Counted from the first letter of the stretch, positions 17,512-27,781 are shown. The stretch: DNA of 64,000 bases from Rhodocytophaga rosea (GCF_010119975.1 NZ_CP048222.1:186001-250000); one strand, 5' to 3'. Notes: generated by a model not told the origin, from the letters alone. Program-made: numbers and translations.

Positions 17512-18614
17512 TGTCGTAACCTGAGAGAGTCAAGACAAAGCCTGCTTTTTCTTCCATTGAATAAAAGTATAATTTCTGGCTAGGATATCTTCCTTCTTCT
17601 GCGCATACAGCTGCCGTATCTGCTCATGGGTAGGTACTTGCTGTTGTACCTCCAGATATTTCTCCCAAGGGGTTTTACCTTGTAGAGAAGAATGCATTCT
17701 TTGTTTATTATAGAACTCTTCCCATTGAGTGAGCTCTCCTGTTAGATTCAAGCTTTTATCCTTCAGGTTGAGCACACTATAAAATTCTACTTTATCCGTC
17801 TGCTGTGATCGTTCCACTTTCCCATTCAGGTGTGGGCTACGAGGTTTGATGGGCCGGAATTTGATGCAATGGTCAGCCAGGGCTTCCTGAAAAAGATAGT
17901 TAAAGAACTCTGTTCCCCAATCCGTTTGAATGCGTTGGATGGGGAAAGGAAAAGCTTTGATAATTTCTTTCAGAAAAGTAAGAGATCGATCCGCTGTTTT
18001 ATCCGGATATAGTCGTAGCACTCGTAAGCGGGTACAATCATCAATAGCTGTAAATTGATAGCATTTAGGACCTATCTTGGTTACATCAATCTGCACCCGA
18101 TCACCGGGTACAGGCCGATTATATCTTTTTCTTTTTGTTGAGCGGCGAGTTTTCTTTACAGGTGCCACTTGATGTTTATGCAAGATCCGCCAGACGGTCG
18201 TGCTAGAAAGCTTTAATCCGTGATGCCTAAGTAGATGAGCACTAATTCTTTTCTGTCCATACTTATACTTTTTTCTAATCGAAAGAATGAGTTGCTCCTG
18301 CTCCTCTGTGACTTTGAGTCTGAATAATTTGTGAGGACGCTTGGACTTATCTTTTAATCCTTCTTTACCCAATTCTTTAAATCGTTCTATCCATCTATAT
18401 AAAGTGGAACGGGCTATGCCACAACGACGGGCAGCTTTGGCAACAGAACCTAAATCTTGGTAGACTTTCAGCCAGGTCTCTCTGGCTTTGATAGAGTGAA
18501 TTTGTTGAGTTGTCATAGACAGTAAGAGCTAAAAGTGAGAAGAGTGGAAATATGGATAACTCCACTACCCTATAGCCCTACTAGAGTTACCCACATTTCC
18601 ACTCTATGACGACA
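17512..18614 (-). mobile_element. IS481-family insertion sequence
   Basis: The element is bounded by TGTCGT at 17512 and its complement ACGACA ending at 18614, and contains one transposase gene in the minus orientation. The end beside the transposase stop (TGTCGTAACCTGAGAGAGTC) is also seen in a decayed form at 41319-41340 beside a transposase remnant of the same family. No clear target duplication is visible. Confidence 0.75.
17530..18516 (-). CDS. IS481-family transposase
   Basis: This 328-aa protein has an N-terminal helix-turn-helix (VAKAARRCGIARSTLYRWIE). The rve-type DDE core follows: D in RVQIDVTKIG, D in RIQTDWGTEF and E in LNGKVERSQQTDK. The C-terminus is LARNYTFIQWKKKQALS. All catalytic positions are present and the frame is intact, so the element could be active. 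It lies between the tyrosinase-like gene and the next cluster. Confidence 0.92.
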   Translation of the reverse strand: MTTQQIHSIKARETWLKVYQDLGSVAKAARRCGIARSTLYRWIERFKELGKEGLKDKSKRPHKLFRLKVTEEQEQLILSIRKKYKYGQKRISAHLLRHHGLKLSSTTVWRILHKHQVAPVKKTRRSTKRKRYNRPVPGDRVQIDVTKIGPKCYQFTAIDDCTRLRVLRLYPDKTADRSLTFLKEIIKAFPFPIQRIQTDWGTEFFNYLFQEALADHCIKFRPIKPRSPHLNGKVERSQQTDKVEFYSVLNLKDKSLNLTGELTQWEEFYNKQRMHSSLQGKTPWEKYLEVQQQVPTHEQIRQLYAQKKEDILARNYTFIQWKKKQALS

Positions 18615-18800
18615 ATAGAAAATTACAAATATTTTGAAAAATTGTAAATACCTGAAAAATGTTTTCCCTCTCTCGTATCCTCACATATAACGCCCTTAAG
18701 CTTAGTTAAAAATCTAAATAAATTACTTTTCTTTTTGGAAGCAAAGAAAGCAAGGATATTTTATACTCCTGCTTTCTTTTGTATATATCAGTTGAAAATG

Positions 18801-19067
18801 CTATTTGAGCACTTCTAATCTTGTATTTAAACTATTAGTAGATGGAGGGTTTGCAAATTCTAAACCATTGCCTAAAATAGTGAGAACAGGTTCTTTTTCC
18901 CGATTTGAATTTTTATTATCATAAATAGCTGCCCACTTGATACCAAATTGGGAATATTCCATGTACCAATAAATCCTGTTGCGCCAGTACTCAAATCCAT
19001 TCACTGGTTCCTTTTGCCCGATGAATTTGGAATAGAAATCCTTTTTTCTGGTAGTGGTTTGTTCCAA
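18801..19067 (-). pseudogene. Decayed copy 2 of the small repeated protein gene
   Basis: The frame EQTTTRKKDFYSKFIGQKEP to LTILGNGLEF matches copies at 911-1222 and 49202-49522. The only start in frame is a TTG. Upstream the homology continues in another frame (TTTAACGATTG), so the N-terminus is frameshifted. The C-terminal extension after LTILGNG is unique to this copy. Confidence 0.65.
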
Positions 19068-19213
19068 TCGTTAAACGAATAATACTTTTAATAAACTCTG
19101 GGTTAAATATACTCTTTTCCTTCCCACCACTTTTATGGAGAACTTCATTTGTCCGCTTTTAGCTGACGACGTACAGCCATAAAAAATATTGAATATAATC
19201 TCTATTTTATAAA

Positions 19214-19233
19214 AATACCTAATTCTAGGTATT
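19214..19233. promoter_or_regulatory. Palindrome AATACCTA-N4-TAGGTATT, copy 2
   Basis: Perfect 8-bp arms with an ATTC centre, preceded by an A-run and followed by GACAAG as in the other copies. It lies about 690 bases upstream of the gene starting at 19923, with an IS3 remnant in between. Confidence 0.45.
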
Positions 19234-19239
19234 GACAAG

Positions 19240-19635
19240 AAGAATATATATATATATACTTGAATTACATATCTGCTGTCAGGAAATTGCATTTAATATT
19301 TAAAATCAAATAGATTAAAAAAATATTTCAATCTGATTGAGTTCCTTTATTTTTATGATAAATATGTCAATACGTGGAGTTGATATATTTAATATATTAT
19401 ATAAACTGTGATAATTTCCTCAAGTATAACTTTATTTAGAGAATCAAGAACTAAGCTTTTCCTGTTTTTTATCTTCTACCATATAAAAAGCAGAATTGAA
19501 GTTATTTTGTTTTCCTTTCTATGAAAGCTTTATAACTTTTATCATATTCTTTAGTGTTCATTTGGAAGCTCCAAAGCTTTTTCAATTTTATTTTTAAAGA
19601 ACAATGCAAGATGAGAGACCTAATCTATATTAAGA
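19240..19635. other. AT-rich non-coding stretch
   Basis: No gene or strong motif is seen. The base composition is very AT-rich, and many stops interrupt all frames. Confidence 0.4.
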
Positions 19636-19770
19636 TTAAGCAGGAAAAGCTATGCAAAATGCTTTTGTAGAGAGACTCAATGGCACTTACCGTAGTTAGG
19701 TTTAGACGCTTATGTGTTTGATCTTAATGATGAAGTAAGGCAGATGGAGCAAGGCCTACAATTATTTTAA
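19636..19770 (+). pseudogene. IS3-family transposase remnant
   Basis: The plus strand reads KQEKLCKMLL in one frame and GKAMQNAFVERLNGTYR in another, then a stop, then LDAYVFDLNDEVRQMEQGLQ. The N-A-F-V-E-R-L-N-G block is the catalytic-glutamate region of an IS3-family OrfB. Only this decayed segment remains. Confidence 0.6.
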
Positions 19771-19922
19771 ACACGTAATACCGTCGAATATTTGATATCA
19801 GTAGCCTTTGCCTGCAGAGCATCAGATGCCATTGAGTTGTGAACAATGAAAAAGCCTCCCGGTTTTCCCACAATTCACAGCTTTGACAGTAATATTTTCG
19901 CAATGAAATTCTATTTTAATTT

Positions 19923-21551
19923 TTGTTATCGCACAATAAAAATCGCTTTTATCTAGTAAACCCAATAATCTCAAAAATAAATATGGAAAACTTTAATCAA
20001 TGGGCTAAAAATCTTTCAGAGTATGATTCCGATACTTATTGTCCTCTATTAGGTGTAAGCGATGAAGGTAGTGCTGCAAATATTATTGCTCAAGTCGCAC
20101 AAACGTCTTCTAAGATGATTGCATTTAATGATAATGATATAAATAAAGTAGGGATAATAATTGACGGAGAAAGAATGACCAGCGCAGGTGAATGCCCAAT
20201 TGGTTTGGAAGAATATAAAGTTATTGTAGAGGCAGCAGATAGTAAAACCAATTGTTCAACTAATGTCGGTGTTAGATTAAATACAAGATATTACCAACAG
20301 TATCCCGAAATTCTTCTATCTGATTATGTTAATGATAAGACAAAACTCTTAGATCATATTTTAGAAATATTCAAACCTTATCTTCAAACTCCAGATGGAA
20401 TACTAAGACCATTAAAAGTACGCATTAACGTAAATGTTGAAGATTCTAAAAAATTCCTTCTTTCATTATTGAGTGATATAAGCAAAGCACGCTTAGAAAA
20501 TAAAATCGGCGATGATGAAATTCATCGTATCACATTATTGATTGAATTTAAAGACATCATTTCCAAGGAAAAACATTCCGATACTCTTCATAAGTTTATA
20601 AATCTTACTAGCGAATTGACAATCAAGGAATTATGTATAGACGGATACATTATTGAATATGGAAGAAGAAGACTAAGCTCAAATGGTTTATTGAATATTA
20701 TCGAAGCATCATTTCTGAACGAATTGATTATTGAGGCGAAAAAGAAAAATGTAAATCTTAGATACAAATACTGCATTGACATAGAATCTGCTGCAAGAAC
20801 AGCTTGGGCTGGTTTACATGCAGCAAAATCATTTGGACTTAATGCAGGTAAATATGGACTTGTTCCATTAATACTTGAAGAACAACTAGAAGTGATTACT
20901 TGTATTCAGCAATGGATTACTGACTGGACAGCCATTCCAGCGTTTTATGTGGATATACCCCTGCTTTCAAAAGGAGGATTATATTTTGGAGATAGCATAA
21001 AAGAAGGGCTTCTGAAATGGCTTGAAATGGTTTCAAAAATTGGTGTTAATACAGTATTAATTGATTGCCCTGACAGAATTGTGAGGAGAAGGCTTTTAAA
21101 AACTAATGACACTGATACAGTAGGTGTATTATCAATGAGTGATATTCCGGACATATTAAACCATGCTAATAATCTAAAAATAAAAGTTCTTTGGTCTGGT
21201 GGGATTACATATTCACAGGCCTATGAGTTCGGAAAACTGAAAGTATTTGGAATTTTTACAACATCAACAACTGCTAAAAGAATAGCAGTTGGTAATGTAT
21301 TAATCCGTGACCCTGTTCTTCCTTTTGAAATGGAACCAACTGAAAAAGGTATAAAATTAGTTCACTCACTTTTACAGGCTGGCTTCTTGGTTTCAAGTTT
21401 AAATAATAACTCATCTGAAGAAATCAAATTAGCAAGCAACGAAATACTGAATTTAATTTCACCAAACGGACTTGATTCTGTTTCTGACGAAATTCTAGAA
21501 TATTACATGCAAAAATTAGTTACAGGATGGAAACAGTTACTTAATAAATAA
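19923..21551 (+). CDS. Unrecognised enzyme-like protein, possible TIM-barrel
   Basis: This frame is 542 codons from a TTG at 19923. An ATG at 19983 (MENFNQWAKN) after an A-rich leader gives 522 aa and is the more conventional start. The protein alternates strands and helices. Near the C-terminus is KIKVLWSGGITYSQAYEFGK followed by VFGIFTTSTTAKR, a layout like the phosphate-binding end of TIM-barrel enzymes. I cannot assign a family. It is 2 bases upstream of the GMC oxidoreductase gene, so the three genes 19923-23741 form an operon. Confidence 0.6.
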   Translation: MLSHNKNRFYLVNPIISKINMENFNQWAKNLSEYDSDTYCPLLGVSDEGSAANIIAQVAQTSSKMIAFNDNDINKVGIIIDGERMTSAGECPIGLEEYKVIVEAADSKTNCSTNVGVRLNTRYYQQYPEILLSDYVNDKTKLLDHILEIFKPYLQTPDGILRPLKVRINVNVEDSKKFLLSLLSDISKARLENKIGDDEIHRITLLIEFKDIISKEKHSDTLHKFINLTSELTIKELCIDGYIIEYGRRRLSSNGLLNIIEASFLNELIIEAKKKNVNLRYKYCIDIESAARTAWAGLHAAKSFGLNAGKYGLVPLILEEQLEVITCIQQWITDWTAIPAFYVDIPLLSKGGLYFGDSIKEGLLKWLEMVSKIGVNTVLIDCPDRIVRRRLLKTNDTDTVGVLSMSDIPDILNHANNLKIKVLWSGGITYSQAYEFGKLKVFGIFTTSTTAKRIAVGNVLIRDPVLPFEMEPTEKGIKLVHSLLQAGFLVSSLNNNSSEEIKLASNEILNLISPNGLDSVSDEILEYYMQKLVTGWKQLLNK

Positions 21552-21553
21552 TT

Positions 21554-22975
21554 ATGATCTATAGAACTGACATTGATTTTAAACCTGAAAATATAGAGGC
21601 AGCCTCAAAGAAGGTTTATGACGCAATCATAATTGGAGGAGGGACTTCCGGTTTGCTTTCGGCATTAACCTTAATCGAAAATGGGAAAAAAGTTGCCTTG
21701 TTTGAAGCGGGTTCTTTTTCTCTATTAACTCACTTAACAAACACTGAATTACGCTTCCAAAGAGAGTTAACTGATTCCGTTAGGAGTTCCTTTCAATACA
21801 CTCAAAAGATGCCAGATGGAAACAATTTTGGTCCGAACTTTAGTTGTTTAGGAGGTAGGGGGTTATTTTGGAATGGTGCATCCCCAAGATTTCAACCGCA
21901 TGACTTTGATGGATGGCAACTTAGTTATGAAGAAATGATTCCCTATTATGAATGGGCTGAAAAAGAATTCAGAGTCTCAGATTCTTATGGAAGAACAGAT
22001 TTAGCACAAAAGGCAATCAATACCATCAATGAAAAATTAGATTTGAAAGCTATTTCTGCACCTTTCGCCTTTAATGATTCCAAAGAATATTATGGCATGT
22101 TGCCGTCTGGAATATCATCTGCCTTGGGAATTTTTTTTAGAAATACATTTCAGAAAGACAGGAAAGAGTTAATTGATATATTTTGTAATAGTTTTGTTAA
22201 GAAAATAAATCTTTCTATTACAAATAATGCTACAGGAGTTATAGCTAGTATAAACAAAACACAACTAGTGGAATTTAAGGCGAATATAATTATTGTTGCT
22301 GGTGGAGGAATAGAATCAATAAAGTTACTTAAAAATTCAAATGTTCCCGACCCTCACTACAGAATAGGTAAAGGTATTCAGGAACATCTTTTCTACAGAA
22401 CTTTTTGGGATGGTTCATCCTTTTTTGATTCTTCAAAAAAAGATGCTGCAACCATTTTTATTCCAAGTGAAAGTCAAAATAGCGAGCAGATAGAAATTCA
22501 TGCACCTGGCAGATATTTATTTGCGACAGACAACGAACAATCATGGGAACCTGATAATCGAGAATTATATCACATAATGATTCGTTCATTTGCGGCAACA
22601 GAGAAATCAGATAATAATTTTGTTGCATTTAATACTGATAACATAGGCAATTCTATTGTTCATTTTTCTCATTCTGACAAAGACAGGTCAATGATGCAGA
22701 AAATGAAATCAAAAGTTTCAATTATTGGAGCATCATTAAACCTGAGCATTATTGAAGAAAGGTTTGCATCATTCGGTGGTAGTTATCATGAAGCAGGAGG
22801 ACTTGATATGGGAAATGATCCAAAGACATCAGTTACAGATAAAGCCGGAAGAGTTCACACTTGTGAGAATATTTATGTACTTGATGCTTCTGTTTTTCCA
22901 ATTATTGGAGCAACAAATCCACATCTTACATTAGCCGCTTTAAGTAGAAAACAAACTTTAAATATTTGCAAATAG
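21554..22975 (+). CDS. GMC-family FAD oxidoreductase
   Basis: This 473-aa protein opens with a Rossmann motif DAIIIGGGTSGLLSALTLIE and E52-type acidic residue (VALFEAG). It has the GMC flavin contact LGGRGLFWNGASPRF and the C-terminal GMC block DPKTSVTDKAGRVHTCENIY followed by VLDASVFPIIGATNPHLTLAAL. GMC enzymes oxidise alcohols and sugars; the active-site His/Asn pair is likely H in GGSYHEAGG and N in GATNPH. It is the middle gene of a three-gene unit with 1-2 base gaps. Confidence 0.85.
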   Translation: MIYRTDIDFKPENIEAASKKVYDAIIIGGGTSGLLSALTLIENGKKVALFEAGSFSLLTHLTNTELRFQRELTDSVRSSFQYTQKMPDGNNFGPNFSCLGGRGLFWNGASPRFQPHDFDGWQLSYEEMIPYYEWAEKEFRVSDSYGRTDLAQKAINTINEKLDLKAISAPFAFNDSKEYYGMLPSGISSALGIFFRNTFQKDRKELIDIFCNSFVKKINLSITNNATGVIASINKTQLVEFKANIIIVAGGGIESIKLLKNSNVPDPHYRIGKGIQEHLFYRTFWDGSSFFDSSKKDAATIFIPSESQNSEQIEIHAPGRYLFATDNEQSWEPDNRELYHIMIRSFAATEKSDNNFVAFNTDNIGNSIVHFSHSDKDRSMMQKMKSKVSIIGASLNLSIIEERFASFGGSYHEAGGLDMGNDPKTSVTDKAGRVHTCENIYVLDASVFPIIGATNPHLTLAALSRKQTLNICK

Positions 22976-22976
22976 A

Positions 22977-23741
22977 ATGAATCCGAATAGCAACCTGAAA
23001 TTAACTGCCAATCCAAATTCAATTCGAATCTTTTGGGGCTATAAAAAAGAGGGACTTGAAAAGGCTACTTTTTATAAAGAGTTAGGAGAGACATTCATGC
23101 CAGGAACTCCTTATGTTTTAGCCCCATTAGGTCTTAATGGTTACTTACCTGCTGTCTTAAACTTAGATAGTAATTTAAAACTTCCTGATGAGGTTGCACT
23201 AATTGTTTATCCAACAGTCGATTTATATAATGAGGCCAGACAAAATAGTTTAGTCGGACGGATTTACACATATTCACATGAAGGTGTGTTTGATATGAAA
23301 CAATCAAGAGGTCAATTTCCTGGAACACTTGAAAATCCTGTAAAGCATAATAGCATTGACAGATGGGCTTGGTATGTTTCAGGAGGTAATTTCGACTGGC
23401 AGAGGGGTAATTCAAGATTACTAGCTTTAAGCAGTACCAAGAATGTTTTCGAAATCCTACTTAGTTTTTCGAAAGATATAAAATCGAAGTTAAACCAATA
23501 TGAGATTGAAGAAATCATTATTACAGCAACTACTTCTTTTGCTACTGTTTGGTTCTATAGTCAAAAGTCAGAGTTGACTTTTGACTTAAATACAATCGGA
23601 TTACCCATTCAAGATTTGATTGTAGTTCGTGATTTAAATTCTAAACCATTTTATCTGAGAAATGGTAACGAGGCTTTAAAAATTGAGGATGCTATTTACG
23701 TTCAGTACAAATTTCCAAGAGAATCAAAATTCTATATCTAA
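22977..23741 (+). CDS. Unrecognised 254-aa protein following the GMC oxidoreductase
   Basis: The gene starts one base after the GMC stop and is therefore translationally coupled to it. The protein is mixed alpha/beta with a WAWYVSGGNFDWQRGNSRLL central stretch and no signal peptide or known motif. A role as a partner or maturation factor of the oxidoreductase is inferred from position only. Confidence 0.6.
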   Translation: MNPNSNLKLTANPNSIRIFWGYKKEGLEKATFYKELGETFMPGTPYVLAPLGLNGYLPAVLNLDSNLKLPDEVALIVYPTVDLYNEARQNSLVGRIYTYSHEGVFDMKQSRGQFPGTLENPVKHNSIDRWAWYVSGGNFDWQRGNSRLLALSSTKNVFEILLSFSKDIKSKLNQYEIEEIIITATTSFATVWFYSQKSELTFDLNTIGLPIQDLIVVRDLNSKPFYLRNGNEALKIEDAIYVQYKFPRESKFYI

Positions 23742-24199
23742 AACAATTTATGGGTATAAGTATACAGGAGCCATAAACTTATATAGAAGAGCTAAAGATT
23801 TCAAAAAAGTAAAACAGCATTGCCGTCATTTAACCATACAGCAAACCGATCAAAATCTGCGTGATTTAGGTGTAGTAGCTGAGGCGGAATCCTTAGATTT
23901 TTAACATCTTTCTTTACATAAATTAATTTTATTGATAATTAGAGAGTTGATATTCTGAAGAAACATAAGTGCAATAAAAAACAATTGAAATATAAGTTCG
24001 TCTTTAGAATTTTCTCTTTAAAAGATCATGTATAAGGTATTGTAATCATATTAAAAATAAAATTGAATAAGCCAAAATCAATTAGGACTTTATAGCTTTA
24101 TCTTAAATGGTAGGATTAGTTCGTAACATGCTGTTAATAGAGAATTCTTTAGACCAAAGTTAATTGTTTATAGAGCTTTTAGCACCACAAGTTTTTAAA
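23742..24199. other. Non-coding stretch before the regulatory palindrome
   Basis: I see no supportable gene. A short open stretch to 23904 (LYRRAKDFKKVKQHCRHLTI) lacks a start of its own and has no recognised relatives; it may be a relic. The rest is AT-rich. Confidence 0.35.
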
Positions 24200-24219
24200 A
24201 ATACCTAATTATAGGTATT
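24200..24219. promoter_or_regulatory. Palindrome AATACCTA-N4-TAGGTATT, copy 3
   Basis: Perfect 8-bp arms with an ATTA centre, preceded by AAAA and followed by GCAAG. It lies about 250 bases upstream of the subtilisin-nuclease gene. It is the third copy of a palindrome also found upstream of the tyrosinase-like gene and the GMC operon. Confidence 0.5.
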
Positions 24220-24470
24220 GCAAGCTTAATATTTTTTCTAAAAATTGTAACATCATACACTTATAATTCATCTGAACAATACACTTTGTAGTAGAAGCTA
24301 TCTTAGTTAACAAATAGTCTCATTTATTTTATTTATTTAATGTAAATATTTATTTATAAGACTGTCTTCTCTATGAGTATCATTATAAATATAAATGAAA
24401 TTTAAATGAAAACTTTGTAGCTATACCGAATAAAAATGTAGCTCAATATAATCTACTTAAATGTGTAATA

Positions 24471-27191
24471 ATGGAAACAGTAACCCTAAAACGTGGCCGA
24501 GGTACAGTTAAACTAGTCAAGAGTGATAATTTAATTGCAATAAAAACTAGTTCTCAAGCTAAAGTTGGTGAGGTATTAGCCATTGCACCAACGGAAACAA
24601 CCCAAATAGATATGGGGACAGATCTCAGCGGCTTCCAAATTATAAAAGTTCAAAGTACTAAAGAGGGTATGGAAAAAACGCTCAATCAGCTTCGCAGACA
24701 TTATTTAGTTGATGCAGGTTCTCATGTTTATCATACACCTAAAAATGTTGCGCCTATCGTACCAACAGGCAAAATCACTTTACGTTTTACTCCTGAATCG
24801 ACTAATGAACAACGACAGCAGATTTTAGATGAGAATAAACTTGAAATAATTGATTCAGAAATCAAACAAAAAAGTGATGGTACAAAAGTCGAGACTTTCA
24901 CTGTCAGAACTACACCGGATTCATTAAATCCATTAAAGGTAGCTGAAAAGCTACAACAACATAATGGAATTGTTTCACTTGTTGAACCTGATTTGGCAAC
25001 CCCAGGAAAACTCTTCGCATTTCAGCTACCATCTGATGCCTATCTGAAAGAGCAGTGGCATTTGGAAAACAATGGTATTCAATTTGGTACTTCTTTAGGA
25101 TTGAAAGCAGGGGCAGATGCTCGTGTTGTAGCGGCTTGGCAAAGAATGCAATCATTAGGGTCTTCAGCTTGCATTGTAGCTGTTATTGATGACGGATTCG
25201 ACCTTTCTCATCCTGATTTAGCAGGTAGTAGTAAGGTAGTCGCACCCTGGGATTTTAAGACTAATACCAATAATCCAGCTCCAAGAGATTTTCATCCTGA
25301 TTCAAGATACGGAGATTATCACGGGACGGCTTGCGCTGGTGTTGCTATTGGTAATGCTAGTGCTGGTGGGATAATTGGTGCAGCTCCAAATTGTCGGTTT
25401 ATGCCAGTTAGATGGACTGGAACTATTTCTGATGACACTGTTAAGGAACAGTTCAACTATGTTGCTAACCAAGGGGCTTGGGTTGTCAGTTGCAGTTGGG
25501 GCGTCTCAACTGATGCCTTTACTCTTTCTACTAAGATGGATGAAGCTATTACAGAATGTTCTAAATTAGGTCGCAATGGTTTAGGCTGTGTCATTGTTTT
25601 TGCTGCAGGGAATTCTAATCATGATATTAATGATCCAGAAGGAGGCACTGTTGATGGTTTTGCTACACATCCAGATGTGATTGCCGTAGCCGCTTGTAAT
25701 AGCCGCGATGAAAAATCAAACTATTCAAATTTTGGCAAAGAGATTTCTATTTGTGCCCCATCAAGCGGATCAGGTGGTAGAGGAATCTTAACTTCTGATG
25801 TGAGAGGAACATTCAAGTTTGGAGGTGTAACTTATGAAGCAGGATATGAAGCAGGTGATTATACAAGAACATTTGGAGGAACATCCAGTGCTACTCCGCT
25901 TGTTGCTGGTGTTTGTGCACTGCTGTTATCGGTAAATCCCTCCCTAACTTCTTTACAAGTTAAAGAAATTCTTGAACGCACTGCACGTCGCATAGGTAAT
26001 CCAGCATCTTATGAAAATGGACATTCAATTTATTTTGGTTATGGCTGCATTGATGCAGATGCTGCAGTCCAACAAGCTCTAGCGCTTGTAGCAACTCCAA
26101 TGGGAACAATTCAACCAACTGTCGTTCAAAACGAGGCCGAAAGGCAATTAACCAGAAATTATACAACACTTTATGGAAGTGAGTTTTGGGGCATTTCACG
26201 TCATGAATTAATTGCAGGTGCAGCAGCTCAATTACTAAGTCAACGGGCCCGAATTGAAATTGCACGTATTCTAGCACCGCTTGGGAATGTTGGTTTGCAA
26301 GATATTGCAGGCTGGGCAGACCAAATTAAACGTCATACGCCAACTTCCAATGATGATCCGGACACTGTTAAGTTTTTAAATGATTTCCCAGGTGATATTC
26401 ACAGAGTTTGGCATTACGTCAATCTTCCACTTGGAGCAGCCCATTACAGTCGAGAAGATTATGAGATATTTACACGTGAAGATGATGTTGTACAGATGAT
26501 AGGTAAATCTGTAAGTGTATTGCTGCAAAACTCGAATATTATGAGTGAACTTAATGCTTTGCGCTGGTTAACTCATCTTGTTGGAGATGTGCATCAGCCA
26601 ATCCATGTTGGATGCAGTTATATTGATACATCAGGTAGCTTGCCAGAGTTAGTTTTTGACCCTCAAAGAATCATCGAACGAAATTTAAAAAGCGATACAG
26701 GTGGTAACAGTTTAGTGTTACCCATAAGTGGAAATATTAGTTTACATTCATATTGGGACAGTAGGTTAGCAGGTGATATTGATAGCCATACCGATGAGCA
26801 TAGCTTAGAATCCGGATCCATTGAGATAAGCTCTTTAGTTAAGGAAATGGATAATTACACTTCATTAGAAATAAAGAACCAATTTATTGCTAAACTTATG
26901 GCAATGATTTGGCAGGAAAGAGCTAGAAACAGAAATAATATAGTTGTAGCTGAGCCAGCAAATGATCTTCCACTGGACAGGTGGGCTGAGCAATGGGCGA
27001 CAAACTCACTATTGCTAGCACAAAGTGCATATCATTCTCTAAAAATTGATAGAAAGTTGAGCAGAGGTAAATATAGTGTAACCTGGGAAGGAAAAAATAT
27101 TTATGACACTCGTTGTAAGCCAATTGTTTCGCAACAGTTGAGATTGGCAGCAGAGAATCTCGCCCATTTGCTTAATGCAATATGGCAATAA
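24471..27191 (+). CDS. Fusion of a subtilisin-like S8 protease and an S1/P1-type nuclease
   Basis: This 906-aa protein has a propeptide-like N-terminus (residues about 1-190). An S8 subtilisin domain follows with catalytic D240 (VIDDGFD), H284 (YHGTACAGVA) and S472 (GGTSSATPLVAG). From W573 an S1/P1 nuclease-like domain follows with the family zinc ligands in register: W573 as residue 1, H578 as residue 6 and D617 as residue 45 (GWADQIKR). VWHYVNLP, WLTHLVGDVHQPIH and LHSYWDS come later. In P1 nuclease the mature N-terminal Trp amine itself binds zinc, so cleavage just before W573 would be needed for activity. The adjacent protease may do this. No signal peptide is visible. The P1 family releases 5'-mononucleotides from single-stranded nucleic acid. 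Confidence 0.88.
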   Translation: METVTLKRGRGTVKLVKSDNLIAIKTSSQAKVGEVLAIAPTETTQIDMGTDLSGFQIIKVQSTKEGMEKTLNQLRRHYLVDAGSHVYHTPKNVAPIVPTGKITLRFTPESTNEQRQQILDENKLEIIDSEIKQKSDGTKVETFTVRTTPDSLNPLKVAEKLQQHNGIVSLVEPDLATPGKLFAFQLPSDAYLKEQWHLENNGIQFGTSLGLKAGADARVVAAWQRMQSLGSSACIVAVIDDGFDLSHPDLAGSSKVVAPWDFKTNTNNPAPRDFHPDSRYGDYHGTACAGVAIGNASAGGIIGAAPNCRFMPVRWTGTISDDTVKEQFNYVANQGAWVVSCSWGVSTDAFTLSTKMDEAITECSKLGRNGLGCVIVFAAGNSNHDINDPEGGTVDGFATHPDVIAVAACNSRDEKSNYSNFGKEISICAPSSGSGGRGILTSDVRGTFKFGGVTYEAGYEAGDYTRTFGGTSSATPLVAGVCALLLSVNPSLTSLQVKEILERTARRIGNPASYENGHSIYFGYGCIDADAAVQQALALVATPMGTIQPTVVQNEAERQLTRNYTTLYGSEFWGISRHELIAGAAAQLLSQRARIEIARILAPLGNVGLQDIAGWADQIKRHTPTSNDDPDTVKFLNDFPGDIHRVWHYVNLPLGAAHYSREDYEIFTREDDVVQMIGKSVSVLLQNSNIMSELNALRWLTHLVGDVHQPIHVGCSYIDTSGSLPELVFDPQRIIERNLKSDTGGNSLVLPISGNISLHSYWDSRLAGDIDSHTDEHSLESGSIEISSLVKEMDNYTSLEIKNQFIAKLMAMIWQERARNRNNIVVAEPANDLPLDRWAEQWATNSLLLAQSAYHSLKIDRKLSRGKYSVTWEGKNIYDTRCKPIVSQQLRLAAENLAHLLNAIWQ

Positions 27192-27497
27192 AAGTTTTCA
27201 AACGAAAATATTATTGACCTAGTCATGATTAGCTTGTAATATATAAGACTAGCTTATCCCCAAAGCCAATGCATTAGAAGAGCTATTTTAAATAAATGAA
27301 TTTTCAAAGAAGGTAAATACTAAAATTTATATAGCAATCATCAATCTTTAAAATAGATAACTTTTTAGGTTTAAAGCATCAATATATGTCGTAGAGAGCC
27401 AAATTGCCTCATACGATATTAAATCTTGTATCTACTTTAGATAGCACTTTTATTGTGCAAAGTTTAAATAAAACATTTTAAATACGACTATCAATAA
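27192..27497. other. Non-coding spacer
   Basis: An AT-rich gap. I see no gene, hairpin or recognisable repeat in it. Confidence 0.35.
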
Positions 27498-27725
27498 ATG
27501 ATAACATTTGTTTATAAGCTTAAAAAGTACTATCAACAATCAAATAGTACAGTTGAGCAAAGAATGATTATAACTGAAATGAATCATGAGACAGCAGCAA
27601 ATAAAGTTAATACTGTAATCAATAATATGATTGAGAATGATTTTGATCCCATCGACTATGATTGGAGTCTAATTACGTCTTTTGAATCAGATGTTGGGAG
27701 TGTAGTAATTCTTAATGATTTTTAA
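27498..27725 (+). CDS. Small acidic protein of unknown function
   Basis: This is a 75-codon frame. An internal ATG at codon 28 (MNHETAANKVNT) would give a 48-aa acidic peptide ending SFESDVGSVVILNDF. No family is recognised. It lies 56 bases before the ACP-like gene in the same direction, and its codon use resembles the neighbours. A precursor peptide or small accessory protein are both possible. Confidence 0.4.
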   Translation: MITFVYKLKKYYQQSNSTVEQRMIITEMNHETAANKVNTVINNMIENDFDPIDYDWSLITSFESDVGSVVILNDF

Positions 27726-27781
27726 TAAATATACATGCAAGTGGATATACTATAAATATTTATATAATATAAACTTAGATT

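Noticed and set aside
23683-23904. 73-codon plus-strand frame after the 254-aa gene
   Set aside because: It overlaps the end of that gene in another frame and shows no family match; at most a relic.
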